A stretch of DNA of 64,000 nt from Atopsyche davidsoni (taxonomy: Eukaryota > Arthropoda > Insecta > Trichoptera > Hydrobiosidae). Both the position numbers and the translations under genes were made by a program. The stretch covers positions 1,054,001 to 1,118,000 of the forward strand of contig JAILWY010000021.1 in assembly GCA_022113835.1 (NCBI GenBank), read 5' to 3'. Under the pieces are notes generated by a model. It was not told where the DNA came from. It saw only the letters and a list, made by a program, of their open reading frames with translations, and made no database searches. Each line of letters starts with the position of its first letter. Position 1 is the stretch's first letter. Shown one piece after another: positions 63,060 to 64,000 of this stretch.

Positions 63060-63330
63060 TTGCGAGACTTATGGGGGGGGAGTGGGGAGGGGTTTACACG
63101 TGACGCCTGCAGGCGGGGTGTGTCGCCTCCCCGGGGGGAGAGGGGGGTGCCTGAAGGCCGTCTGGCGCATTATCGCGGGCTGGGGGAGGGGGTGGATAAT
63201 CGCGGGGGAAATTAGTGATATCGATTGTCCGCGAGACAGGTGCGGGCGCAGGTGGCATCGACCCGTGCGTGAGGTGTCGCGGCTTGATTTGTCGGCGCCT
63301 GGACTTAGATGCACGACACCGTAGATGTGA
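63060..63330. other. GC-rich island with G-runs
   Basis: G-runs at 63,073-63,092 and 63,130-63,200, with a GAAATTAGTGATATC core. Frames are open on both strands without a domain. A weaker GC patch follows at 63,590-63,730. The rest of the window to 64,000 is AT-rich. Confidence 0.35.
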
Positions 63331-64000
63331 CATAATAATAAACTTTACTTCACATGAATGCACCCTATAAATAAACCATTTCTACTACGAGTTAAATTAA
63401 AAAATATATATAGTACCTCAGGATTAAAATTCTCGTTTTTGATATATACTGCTTGTAAGTGCAGTTGTAGATAATCAAATATTTTTATTTTAAATATACT
63501 TGTATTCACACTTAATTAAAAACAACCATGCTATATACATATCAGGCTAATGACTTAAAATCACCATTATGGTTTCGTACACAATCTAGAGTGTGTACGT
63601 ACTTCACGGGCTTTAGGGGTTGTTTGTACAATACAGGTACACAGCGATGGGGCCGATAAGGACTGCCGGCGTACGCAGGGTGTCACAAGTAGCGCAGGCT
63701 GTATTTGAGAGCCTACACGCGTTTCGTGACTTTCATGTCATTACTGTATTTTTTTAAATCGATTGTCCGCCGTCTGAAATGTGTAATGCTGTAATAGTAC
63801 GCGAAGTCGTCAGATGTCATATCTTTACGACGGTATTGCTGTTGATTGTAAAAACAATGTCTAATAATAAAAAATATATATCTTTATGTAAAATCAGAAT
63901 AGAAACAACTATAGAAGCATAATAAGAGACAATGCATTCTTGTATGCTTTTTCTCAATTTATTTGACTTTTAATCTAACATTGCTGATACAAAAGTGACT

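Overview
The window looks like nuclear DNA of an insect, or at least an arthropod. It is AT-rich, has GT-AG introns, and carries remnants of mariner, piggyBac, hAT and non-LTR elements. Its one complete recognisable gene is an NPAT / Drosophila Mxc orthologue. I cannot place the order or species from the sequence alone.

Layout. Positions 1-11.3 kb are mostly AT-rich non-coding DNA with a few GC-rich islands and one compact cluster of stress-type motifs (HSE-like palindrome, two AP-1 sites and a CRE near 2.3-2.4 kb). At 11,349-11,511 on the minus strand is a first coding exon of an unidentified gene, with a clear splice acceptor upstream of its ATG and a donor at its end. The rest of that gene lies beyond a long intron or outside the window. 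A GC-rich CpG segment (11.93-12.15 kb) and an E2F-type site sit upstream of it and form a candidate promoter. The NPAT/Mxc orthologue runs on the plus strand from 13,249 to 24,420 in ten exons (2,474 residues by my joining), divergent from the minus-strand gene. Its probable 3' UTR ends near 25.3 kb.

From 25.3 kb to 64 kb I find no gene. This 39-kb stretch holds (a) many short GC- and CpG-rich islands of about 150-450 bp, roughly one per 1-2 kb, in AT-rich DNA, often with G- or C-runs and embedded ATTA/GATTA cores; and (b) transposon debris: three copies of a MITE, a hAT-type MITE inside an older repeat, a piggyBac fragment, three 3' ends of one LINE family, an R1/Jockey-like LINE 3' end, and a nested cluster at 46.4-49.1 kb (mariner remnant, tRNA-like SINE, TIR module, long inverted repeat).

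Biology. NPAT/Mxc is the scaffold of the histone locus body and links cyclin E-Cdk2 to replication-dependent histone transcription. A perfect E2F-type site in its first intron fits S-phase control. The most distinctive observations are the C-terminal repeat array and large size of this NPAT, the composite SINE/TIR element, and the dense set of GC islands in the gene desert. I see no CRISPR array, rRNA, confident tRNA gene or prokaryotic system. All comparisons to known families are from memory and reading by eye.
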